Assembly (NCBI RefSeq): GCF_011745365.1
Contig: NW_024468917.1
Coordinates: 1,674,001 to 1,738,000, forward strand
Source of the DNA: Cryphonectria parasitica EP155
Lineage: Eukaryota > Ascomycota > Sordariomycetes > Diaporthales > Cryphonectriaceae
Length of the DNA stretch: 64,000 nucleotides
Direction: 5' to 3'
Position numbers and translations under genes: made by a program. Of the stretch, positions 12,081 through 21,691 are shown piece after piece (the first letter of the stretch is position 1; the number at the start of each line of letters is the position of its first letter). Below the pieces are notes generated by a model. That model was not told where the DNA came from. It worked only from the letters and a program-made list of their open reading frames with translations, and did no database searches.

Positions 12081-13857
12081 TAATTATTATCTGGTTGCTG
12101 AGATAGAAAAGAAACGGAAAACTGTCCTAATTTTTTTCTTTCTTTTCTTTTGGGAATGGTTTGCACCTTTCAAGAACCAAGAGGGGATGAACAACAACAC
12201 AGGGCGTTGTGAGCTTTTACAAGGCTGCGAGCATTCACTTATTACCACCCATTTCGCCTCCAGGTCCACAATTCGAGGCTTCACCCATGTAAAATGGCGT
12301 CCATAGAATGGACAAGCTGATACTTCAGCAATGTGGTTATCAACATTATCAAGCTGGGCATCCACTCTTCTCAAATCTAATGCCTAAATGTTTACAGCTA
12401 CAATCCTACTCAATAAACCATGCAGGGGCCTTATGGGCCTTTGAGGTGTTACTGTGTGGGTGTCGTATACATTCCCACCGTTGCCAAGCCGCGCGGGCAG
12501 GATTCTCGTCGCTCATCAGATTCGCCTGGGTGCCTTCAAATGGATGGATGCCCTCTTATCCCATGGTCCCCACTTCAGCTGACCAAACCCGGTCAGATCC
12601 TCTGTCATACGAGTCCATAAGCAGTTAATTCCAGCCCACCTGCCAGACATGTGGTACGAAGCTCATGTTGTGTAAGTATTGAGGTGGAGTACTTTGGTAG
12701 GAAGTAGACGGGTGCCTAATATCATTTGGATCTTTGATGAGATGTTTAAATCTTCTATGTCTTTTTTCTTTTTTTAAGCATGGTGACCTCGATGCTGATT
12801 GCAAACTGAACAGAGAGCTTGATACGGCTTGAGATTACTCGATCCTGGTCCTTCTCTATTTGTGCAGACTACGTTTTGACCAGTCTGGTACACTTTCACT
12901 GCTCTGAATCTCTTGAAGAGTATTCATATATTCGGCGTAGCTAGCCATACTTGCCAGGAAGAAGATGCTAAATTTAGAGTTGGTTGAGCAATGTATCAAT
13001 TTGCTTATAAGAATCCACATTTTGTTCATTATGCTGGATTGACACCTACAAATCAAGTTGCGCATAGTAACCTCTTCCTGTACATCGAATCTTGCCTTCT
13101 ATCACAGGGCAAGGGGGGGTTTCAGGTATGCACTTTTATTCAGACCAGAATACATGAACTAGTATACTGTATTGGCCACTAAGTGGCTCAGGGTAACCGG
13201 ACAGTTTCCAAGAATTTGGGAGCAGTCAAAACATGGTAGACCAAGTAATTTTCTAGAATACTGCCTGAGTAAAAAGAGAAACAATACTTTTCGCTTCTAC
13301 ATTCAGCTCACAATAAGCACCGAATCCAATATAATCAAAAAGCATAGACAATTAAAGTTTGCAGAATCTCAACGAAAAACCAAACAAAGCCCTCCGCAAG
13401 GCTTATTACACCTAGGTTCAAAGATAAGCAGACAAACTCAAATAACCGTTCCCAGCCCTATAGCAAAGTTCTACAATCGCATGCTGAATAATCAAATATC
13501 TTGGCGACCACCGGCTTCCAGTATTAGATATCTCGCTCGAAATAGCAGTTTCCCTTCAGGTTACAAGCAATCATAAGTAGGAACCCAGTCTTGGCATCGT
13601 TGTTATAGAATCGCCTTGATGTAAAGTCTGTTTAATGTAGAAGTAACTGAGCATTCATCTTTCGATGTCGCTCGAATCCACCGAAGGAACCACTAAAGAT
13701 CTGGGTATTACCTGGACACACCCAGACACATCTCAACCTGGACAGCCCCAGGAGCCAAATGCCAAAAATTGCATCGGGCGCCGGCAGGCCCTTTCACACA
13801 ACAGCTGTTACTAGTCCTCGGCAACCCACCCGCTGCCTCTCTCTGCTGGTCAGGTAC
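12081..13857. other. intergenic, 1.8 kb, AT-richer toward 13.6 kb
   Basis: No gene is supportable. The segment at about 12700-13620 is visibly richer in A/T than its flanks and its short open frames have no recognisable domains. It could be old degraded sequence or simply the promoter of the membrane-protein gene plus the 3' flank of the next gene. Confidence 0.5.
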
Positions 13858-14472
13858 TCAAAGCGCACCCTCGACCGTGCCAACAGCTGCTCCGGCCGTG
13901 CTTGCTACTGTAGAGGTAACGTCGCCAACAACAGTCTCCGCAGTAGAGACAACGCCATCGAGGTCGTCCAGCTGGCGCTTGATAATGCTCTCTACCCCAG
14001 AGGTGACTCCTTCAAGTCCAGTCGCACTCTCAACTCCGGAGAGAGTACCGGTGACGGTGCTGAGGGCCCCATCGATGACAGACCCAGCATCCAGGCCGTC
14101 CACCTGACGCTTGACAATGCTTCCAACCTCGGACGTAACCCCTTCAAGTCCAGTAGCGCTCTCAACATCAGAGAGCGCGCCGGTGACAGTGCCGAGGGTT
14201 CCATCGACAACAGATCCAACATCAAGGTCGTCCAGCTGGCGCTTGGCAACGCTCTCAACCTGAGAAAGAGCACCTGTGGCGGTGCTTTCAACAGTATCGA
14301 GAGCGGGCCCAACATCAACACTGACACTCGTGGCTAATATAGAATGTTTGTCAGTCTCTATTTCCTTTGCTGCACCAAGTTTTGAGCAAAGGGGCGAGAA
14401 GAGCCTACAAATGGGAGCCGCGAAGGCGGAAGCCATAAAGGCAGAGTTGATGGCGATTCTTAAAAAGAGCAT
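13858..14472 (-). CDS. small secreted protein with tandem Kex2-type repeats
   Basis: 204 residues in one open frame. ATG 14472 is chosen because it begins a signal peptide (MLFLRIAINSAFMASAFA) with a probable cut after AFA. An in-frame extension upstream to 14673 lacks secretory features and would cross the TATA box. A Cys-containing pro-region follows, then Lys-Arg at 77-78, 121-122 and 165-166. Between these lie two 44-residue repeats (79-122 and 123-166), each beginning Gln-(Leu/Val)-Asp and ending KR, with a third shortened unit to the C-terminus. Inter-KR segments are acidic, rich in Val, Ser, Gly and Thr, and contain no Cys, Trp, Tyr or Phe. This is the architecture of Kex2-processed repeat proteins, which release several similar peptides in the Golgi. 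The function is unknown. A surface or repellent-like peptide is more likely than a cyclic peptide. Confidence 0.75.
   Translation of the reverse strand: MLFLRIAINSAFMASAFAAPICRLFSPLCSKLGAAKEIETDKHSILATSVSVDVGPALDTVESTATGALSQVESVAKRQLDDLDVGSVVDGTLGTVTGALSDVESATGLEGVTSEVGSIVKRQVDGLDAGSVIDGALSTVTGTLSGVESATGLEGVTSGVESIIKRQLDDLDGVVSTAETVVGDVTSTVASTAGAAVGTVEGAL
13975..14238 (-). repeat. two tandem 132-base coding repeats
   Basis: Units 14107-14238 and 13975-14106 encode two 44-residue repeats that differ at only about 11 positions. Each runs from Gln after a Lys-Arg pair to the next Lys-Arg. A degenerate half-unit precedes them and a diverged unit follows. Such arrays commonly vary in copy number between strains. 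Confidence 0.88.
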
Positions 14473-15614
14473 CCTGGCTATTTTCGTAGTAATTTGGTGG
14501 TAATGAGAGGCAAAAGCGAAAGTATGGGATAGTAATGAATGGCAAATGGTTTCTGAAGGAGTGACTGGAGAAGACTGAGGAATATAGAAGTTGATGATGT
14601 TGTTGGGCAACCTCTGGCTCAATTTATATAAAATATCTGCACCTTCAGCCCATTCTAGCCACTGTTCCTGCACGGCACCTCTTTTGCCTTCTATTAGGAA
14701 ATGATTCCATGATAAAAAAGCTTGTGCCGTTGCGATCGAACTGTGTTGTCTCAGGTTGTCAGGGGTGAATGCCTTAATGATCGACCTCCCCGCAGCAAGT
14801 TGGTGAGATTATCGTCCAAATAGCCGCGTTCAGTAAGAAACGGAGGTGGCATGCGACTCTAAGCCTCCCCCATACAACACAAAGTTTTGCACATCGCAAT
14901 CTCATCCGTTTGATCAGCCTCATGATGATAGTTACTAGAAGGGGTCGTAAAAGTCAACCAGTCTCGAGCAGGAGTTGCAATGTCGGTGTGCGACTCTGGC
15001 AGGATGAAGTCGCAGCGATTGTGTTTGATTGAGGCGATATCTGATGACTAAAGGATCGCGTGGTTGCAACGTGGAAGTGCTGCCAATTTCATTTGAGCAT
15101 TAAGGTTAAGACTATCAAATCTTCTGGCATCTACAAGTCCATCCGCTGTGACGCTCGTGATCTCCTCAGCCACGTAATCCCCAGCGCGAGGAAATTGGCT
15201 GATGTATGTGATCCTCCGCATCATCCTGCTATAATCTGAAGACTGTTATCTGGAGGCCATTTCTGTGAGCCGGGAGATACATGTCTCCCATCTTGCTCCG
15301 AGGCCTACAACACACAGAACAAACAAGCCCAGCATATTTGCAACGTATGAATGAGCGGTAGGAGATGGAATTACAAAGTAGCTTGATTGGATATTCTAAA
15401 CAACAAATGCCTATCGCAATCTTTCAACCCTTCTGTCTTTCAAATGTCTGAAACGCAGTTTCTTCTAAGCCGCCTCCTATCCCCACCCAACGTTCCCCCG
15501 CAAAAAAAGATGTCCAATGGTAGATCTGCCGTCTTTGGCAACCATCTGCCGTAAAATGGGTCTGGCAGTGCTATTTACTATCATGAAACGGGTATCTATG
15601 AGTCGTAGGTATCA
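14473..15614. other. intergenic, promoter of the Kex2-repeat gene and 3' flank of the MFS gene
   Basis: No gene seen. It holds the TATA box at 14623-14632 and a small palindrome (GGGAGA/TCTCCC) near 15271. Confidence 0.55.
14623..14632 (-). promoter_or_regulatory. TATA box of the Kex2-repeat protein gene
   Basis: TTTATATAAA, which is identical on both strands, lies 150 bases upstream of the ATG at 14472. A canonical TATA element is typical of strongly or conditionally expressed fungal genes and supports the downstream start choice. Confidence 0.55.
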
Positions 15615-17565
15615 TCAAACTCGCGTAGGTCCACCTTGCTCCTCTGCCGCTGCCACCTCTCCTTCGTCATCACCCTCCAGCCAAATCTCGTGGCCATCAC
15701 CTTCTCTCACGAGCCAGCTCGCCATCCATCCAATGGTCGCGAAGCCGCTCAGGCCCCACCACACAGCGCCAACGACTCCTCTGGCAAGTCCGAGGCCATA
15801 TAGATATCCACAGAGCATTGGGCCAATGGTCCTTGCCGCCGAGGTACAACTCTGTGCTAGGCCGTGCACGGTTCCCAGAACGCTTGGATGTGGTGAGCAG
15901 TTGTTTACCAAGATTGTGCTGTTGGGCAGGCTAAAGGTCCTCCCGACCACCTGAAAGAATAAAACAGCTGCTATGGAGATCCATAGCAAGATGCCGGACT
16001 TTGGGCTCGGCGGAGGCGACGCGCTCGGCACAAGTGACAGGTATGGAAGCAGGAAGTAGGTAACAGGGAAGCAGAGGAGGAACAACCGCAGACAGCGCAC
16101 AGTGCCCAGTCGTGCAGACAAGGCTGGATAGACGACCAGTTGCAAAGTAATACCAATAATGCCCAGGATCGACATTGCCACACCGACTTTAGCGGGCGGA
16201 AGACCTAGTCCACCTGTAAAGACGAACGGCAAGTGACGCTCGGCCGCCGACGGCTTGGCAGGATCGTAGACCGGAGTCGAAAGGAAGACGAACCACAGGG
16301 AGTTGAAGGTGCCCACGTGGAAGGCGAGGAGAGAATGAGCAACGAGGGTTGTGCAGACGTTGCGGGTAAAAATGCGGCGGAAGGCAAGGCGCTGGGTATA
16401 CCGAGGTCGCCGCTTCGTAGAAGTTGAGTCCCTCCCGACCGCAGAGGACATCCTCGGCGAGGTCGGGGAGTGTGCCATCTCGAAGCTGGTGTTGGCGTCT
16501 TCAGTAGACGCAAGGGCTTCGTATTTGACCGACGCCTGCCTACGAAAGCAGCAGGACACAGCCGAAGAGATCTTCTTTCCGAGCTCAATTCCCCAGTCTC
16601 TCCTGTCGGCTCGCGTGTCGAGCGTCTTTGAGAGGGTCAGCCATTTGTAGCATCGGCAGCATCCGAGATGATGACGATGATGATGGACCGGAACGACTTA
16701 CTTCTTCCAGGCGCAACCAAGCTGACAAGGCTGCAGACATCAAAAGAAACGCACTGACGATGTTCGGTAAGGCGTACGGGAAGCGACGGAAAAACTCGAC
16801 CTCCCCGAAGACAGTTGGATAACTGGTTGCAGGGTCGGCGAGGAGCCCGCCGAGGATGGGTCCAATGATGACACCGATATTGAAAGTCATTGGCAGCAGA
16901 ACGAAGGCCCTCTGCTGATACTTCTTCTCACGCACGATTTCCGAGATCATCGTCCTGAGAACACCGACATTTCCGTTCGTAGCGCCTCCCAGGCTCCTAA
17001 ACAGCAGCGCCTGCCAGAACGCCGTGCTGAAGCCAAACCCCAGACAGGATACCATGGTGCCCGTCAGACCAATGAGGAGAACCGTCTTGCGGCCAAAGCG
17101 ACTGGAATCGGCAATACGCCCCCAGAGCATGGCTGTAAATAACTGCGCAGCTGTGAAGGAGGCATGTAGGATCCCCGCCTGTGTGGCAATAACCGAGTCC
17201 GGAAGTGACGGGTCGAACCACTTCAGCTGATAGAACATATAAGATTGCAGACTGGTCTGGACAAGAGGCTCCGACAACCTGGTGAGGACGATCACCATGA
17301 GCTGCTGCTTGTGAGGCAAGTCCTTCCAGGCTACTGCTTTCTTCACACCTTTGTGGTGGTTTCTGACATGTTGCTGTTCGTCAAGGCTTTGTGCACCGGC
17401 AATTTGTTGTTGCGCCCCTGCTCCTTCAGGTGCAGATAAAGGCACTGCATGTGCTTCACCCGTGTCTTGATCAGCATTTTGGCTCTGCAAGGGCCTGGAT
17501 GCTTGCTCCACGTCACTATGACTTCCTTGTTCTGGCACATGTAAGTTTAGTTTGGTGTCTGCCAT
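15615..17565 (-). CDS. MFS transporter, drug:H+ antiporter-like
   Basis: Proton-coupled major-facilitator transporter of the plasma or vacuolar membrane. Two exons, 17565-16702 and 16625-15615, give 624 residues. A hydrophilic Gln-rich N-terminal region of about 85 residues precedes the first helix. MFS motif A appears as GRIADSSRFGRK between helices 2 and 3, and PILGG between helices 5 and 6 is typical of the drug-antiporter class. The intron joins RLEE to TLDTR, rebuilding the LEETL loop after helix 6 that this fungal subfamily carries. A long central loop separates the two halves. The substrate cannot be read from sequence. The gene is divergent from the Rieske/FAD gene across a 1.45 kb spacer. 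Confidence 0.88.
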
Positions 17566-19016
17566 CGTCGGCTTTAGAGTTCAGCTTAAGCTCATTTCAT
17601 AGGGATCTCGCGCTTGGTGCTTAGCCAGGTGATTATGACGTTTGCTGCGAACAGACGCTATTGTACTCCAAAGAGTAATTAATAGATCAAGGAGAAACGA
17701 ATGTTGCTAAAGATGCACTTGTGTAAGGGTGAAATTGCGACAAAAATAAAGTGATCTTATAATTGTAGTATTGTTTGCATCCTCGGCTGGTATCTTTTTT
17801 GAATGAGCCAAAAGTCTAAGCATAATTTCTCAGCAGGCACTTCAAGAGTGGTAGTGAGGGGAAACGCAGATGAGTAGAAAACCCATCGCAGTGGAAACCC
17901 TAACCCAGCATTTGTGTTGGGCCCAATTTGATCCGAGCCTAAGTTTTCTGTATTTCTTATCTTGTTGCAAAAGGCTTGAGTTCCCCTTGTCTTATTCCAA
18001 TGTTTGAAAACCTTGTTTGCTCTCCATAATTTGGAAAGCCGTGTTCATCGGATTTGCCAGGGCATTGGCAGCGCAATTTTTGTAGTCTCTTGAGTGTACT
18101 TGGCCTATGCTGTAGCAGCTAACCTACCGAAGAATACATCACATTCCTCACTGGACATCATTGAGCGCCTGCTCAGATTTGACCATCTGAAATTCCAATC
18201 ATGTCTCGGGCAACTTCGCTTTCAAGAAACAGGAGGAGAGATGTTGCGCTCTCCATCTGGTCCAGGAGTGCTCCAAGTCAGTTTTGGATAGACAAATCAC
18301 GGAATTCGACAAGTATCCCCAAGGCCGTCTTGCTGCTTGCCTTTCCAGGCAGCACAAATCACAGCCGGTAGATTGAGTCTTGGGAATTCAACATCCCAGA
18401 AACTCGTCTGGTCTCATAGCGTGATGTCGGACTTGATGTCGACGCTCGGGTTGGAGGAGATTGTAGGGTGTGGGGGGACCTATACGCAGTCACAGCAGTG
18501 AGTGTAGAATGCATGAAGTACTTACCTATGTATTGTAGCAGTGTAGTCGCAAATGATGCAGGAACCCCAGAGCCCCAGTAACCTTTAGGCACCCCCGGGA
18601 GTAGCGGGTCCCTGCCCTGCGCTTATCGAGCAGCCGATTGTCAGCAGTAATGTCGTCATGATTAGAGCCGTGACAGGGGTAGCTTCGACCACTCAGAGCG
18701 GCCGCATACTAAGCGTATGGGAGCATCACCAGTGTGGGAAGGCGTATAGGAGAGGGGGAGGGAGGGGGAGGGAGGGGGGAAGGACAGCCCCTCGCCCTGG
18801 GGCCCCTCACTGCGCCTGCCCTGTGAGAATTGAACGTGTTATCATTACTTCTGCTCCGCGTGCGTTTCGTATTCTCAAACGACTTGCAGCAACCCCTCAT
18901 TCCCATTTGGTCGAGAACGTCACCTTTTCTATCTTGTCGTCCCCCATTGTCCCCCTTTTCCTTCTTCTTTTCCTTCCCCTCCTCCTCTCCTCCCTAGACT
19001 TAGGATCGTGAGCTTC
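17566..19016. other. divergent promoter region with G-rich tract
   Basis: 1.45 kb between the divergent MFS and Rieske/FAD genes. It shows no coding signal. A G-rich tract at 18752-18780 and a pyrimidine-rich stretch at 18930-18995 precede the Rieske/FAD start. Confidence 0.6.
18752..18780 (+). promoter_or_regulatory. G-quadruplex-type G-rich tract
   Basis: Five runs of three to six G, separated by single A bases, on the plus strand about 240 bases before the ATG at 19017. This matches the standard quadruplex pattern. Any promoter function is inferred. Confidence 0.5.
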
Positions 19017-20891
19017 ATGAATCCTATCACACTCAGAGCCAGTCCATATTCTTTCTATAGAATTGCAAGACCAGCTACCATAAGCAACATCCTGTCCCTG
19101 ACCAGGCCCAGAAGAAACCACGTCCAGCTTTATCGTCTCAGCACATCAGCTACACGAGCCATGGCCCAAGAGTACAAACTTCCGGGTGTCACCTCACTCG
19201 ACCTGAAGCCAGGCTACAAGGAGGAGGTTGACGTCGAGGGGCTCGACACCAAGGTCCTGCTTGTCAATGCAGGCGGAAAGATCCAGGCTCTTGGCGCAAA
19301 GTGCACACATTACGGTGCTCCTTTGGCCAAGGGCGTCCTGACGACCAATGGCCGTCTCACATGCCCGTGGCACGGAGGTGAGCTCTTTCTTCTCTCCCTT
19401 GTCGGTTTCTTCCATACGCGAGCCGAGGCCTGAGCTAGAGCGCTGACAACATGACTTTTCTTCCTCCCAGCTTGTTTCAATGCTAAGACAGGTGACGTTG
19501 AGGATGCCCCGGCGCTGGACGCCCTTCCTGTCTTCAAGGTCACACAGAAGGATGATGGATCAGTCTACATCACCGGCGAGGAGGCGGCGGTGAAGTCCAG
19601 CAGGCGCCAGCCCAAGTTCAGGTGCAATGCCTCCACTGCCAATAAGGAGGACAGGGTTCTCGTCGTCGGTGGTGGATCTGGTGCCTTGGGAACGATCGAA
19701 GGCCTGCGTGGCGGGGGTTTCCAGGGACCCATCACCCTGATTTCCAACGAGGGATACCTGCCCATTGACCGGACCAAGCTGTCCAAAGCTCTGATCACGG
19801 ATGTAAGCAAGATCCAGTGGCGTGACAAGGCGTGGTTCGACAGCGGCAGCGTTGAGATCGTGGAAGACGAGGTGACGGGCATCAACTTCGCCGATAAGAC
19901 TGCGTCGACTAAGAGCGGCGGTAAGTTCGGCTACGGCAAGCTTGTCCTGGCCACGGGCGGCACGGCCAAGCTCTTGCCCCTGCAGGGTTTTAAGGTACTG
20001 AACAATATATTCACGCTGCGGAACCTCCACGACACACAGAAGATCGTGGATGCTATCGGATCCAAGGGGAAGAAGATTGTTGTGGTCGGCAGCTCCTTCA
20101 TCGGTATGGAGGTGGCCAATGCCACGGCCGCAGACAACCAAGTGACCATCATCGGAATGGAGAGTGTCCCCCTGGAGCGTGTGCTTGGCAAGAAGATCGG
20201 CGCGGCCCTCCAGAAGGCTCTGGAGGGCAAGGGCGTCAAATTTTACATGGATGCCTCTGTCGATAAAGCAGAACCGTCCAAGGCCGATCCCTCTAACGTC
20301 GGCGCTGTTGCTCTGAAAGACGGCACAAGTCTGGAGGCAGACCTGGTGATCCTAGGCGTCGGCGTCGCACCGGCTACGCAATATCTCAAGGACAATAGCA
20401 TTGTCAAGCTCGAGGAGGACGGCAGCCTCAAGACGGACGAGAACTTCAGCGTGGTCGGGCTGAAGGATGTCTACGCCATTGGCGACATCGCGTCGTACCC
20501 TTATCATGGCCCTGGGGGCGAGGGCAAGTACGTCCGCATCGAGCACTGGAACGTGGCCCAGAACGCGGGTCGTACTGTGGCAGGCCATATCGTCGCACCC
20601 ACCAGGAAAGCCGCCCCGTTCACGCCCGTGTTTTGGAGTGCGCTCACGGCACAACTGCGCTACTGCGGGAACACGGCCGGCGGATATGACGACGTGGTGA
20701 TCCAGGGTAGCCTGGACGAGGGCAGTTGGGCGGCGTATTACACCAAGGGGGAGACGGTTGTCGCCATGGCGAGCATGGGCAAGGATCCGGCCATGACGCA
20801 GAGCGCGGAGTTGCTGGCTCTTGGGAAGATGCCGTCCAAGAGCAAGCTTCAGGACGGACTGGACCCTGTGAGCCTGGGGCCCCCGGAGTAG
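19017..20891 (+). CDS. Rieske [2Fe-2S]/FAD-dependent oxidoreductase, AIFM3-like
   Basis: A Rieske iron-sulfur domain is fused to a pyridine-nucleotide-disulfide reductase, the layout of animal AIFM3 and of bacterial ferredoxin reductase partners. Exons 19017-19377 and 19471-20891 give 593 residues. The Rieske ligands are Cys96-x-His98 and Cys116-x2-His119 (CTHYGAPLAKG, CPWHGACF). The intron splits the codon after CPWHG and splicing restores ACFNAKTG. An FAD-binding VVGGGSG follows, then an NAD(P)-binding VVVGSSFIG, the GDIAS motif and a reductase C-terminal domain. The first 48 residues are rich in Arg, Ser and Leu and lack acidic residues, as in mitochondrial presequences. A second in-frame ATG at 19161 sits in a better context (gccATGgcc) and would remove the presequence. 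It likely passes electrons from NAD(P)H; the acceptor is unknown. Confidence 0.88.
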
Positions 20892-21691
20892 AGCTCTAGG
20901 GAGGGAGAGCAGAAAACCGTCATCCTTGGCTCGTCTCCCACGGATGTCCTCTATTGGGCATTCATCGCGGCCTTGATGGGTGCACAGTTGACCTTTTTGC
21001 TGATTCTGGGTGGCACCGGAATCGCGATGATGACTGTTTTCTTGCGGTGCTGTATTCACAACTCATGTGAGTTTCTATAAACAGAAAGAAAAACGGATCT
21101 GGTTGTGAGAGGCATTAATACATACAATAGTGTGCTTGTAATATGATTCACTAGTTCCTTTTCACCACGCCAAAATTCATCTAGTTCCACGAACGAGTCC
21201 TTTGAGGGCCAGGAGAGTCTCATCGCCATGTTCATGATGTGCCAATGCCTTTATTGGCGATCTCCAAGTTGTCGCACTCCAAGTTGTCGCACTCTACGTC
21301 GGCCCGGATCAACGGACTTGAAGAGGAAAATCCTTCCTACCCAAGCTCAGCTTACTACAGTTCTGTAGGCGTGAGTCGCGCACACGCTGGTAACAGTATA
21401 AGCACTAGTTTGCTTGGACCAGTGGCAGTGTTCTCACTCAGCTGCAGTGAGTGGCTCCAGTGGAGGTTCAGGGGTTGCTGCGGACAAGGGCCCTGCCGAT
21501 GGGCAATGAGCAAGTGGCGCTTTCTGACAAGAAGGATTTCCTAGGTTATTTGCCGGCGTCCAGGCCAAACGAGGCAGGGAGGCGCTTTAAAAGGAAGAGA
21601 GACAGAGAAAGAAAGATTCAAATTCTATGACATCCCTCTTGTCGAGAAAGTCGTCGTTTTCACTTTCTCGAGTGGTTGAGCCAAAAACATC
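20892..21691. other. intergenic, 3' flank and Zn2Cys6 promoter
   Basis: No gene. A 15-base unit (CTCCAAGTTGTCGCA) is repeated directly near 21266-21296. A perfect hairpin lies at 21642-21671 just before the next gene. Confidence 0.6.
21642..21671 (+). promoter_or_regulatory. perfect 10-bp inverted repeat in the leader of a Zn2Cys6 gene
   Basis: TCGAGAAAGT at 21642-21651 and its exact reverse complement ACTTTCTCGA at 21662-21671 are separated by 10 bases. The structure ends 20 bases before the ATG at 21692. If transcribed it would fold into a stable stem-loop in the 5' leader. As DNA it could be a dimeric regulator site. Confidence 0.6.

Noticed and set aside
12700..13620. AT-rich block as a RIP-mutated transposon
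   Set aside because: No terminal repeats, target-site duplication or recognisable transposase or reverse-transcriptase remnant could be found.
13858..14472. Reading the Kex2-repeat protein as a dikaritin-type cyclic peptide precursor
   Set aside because: The repeats have no Tyr, Trp or Phe for ring formation and no DUF3328 (UstYa-like) oxidase gene is nearby.
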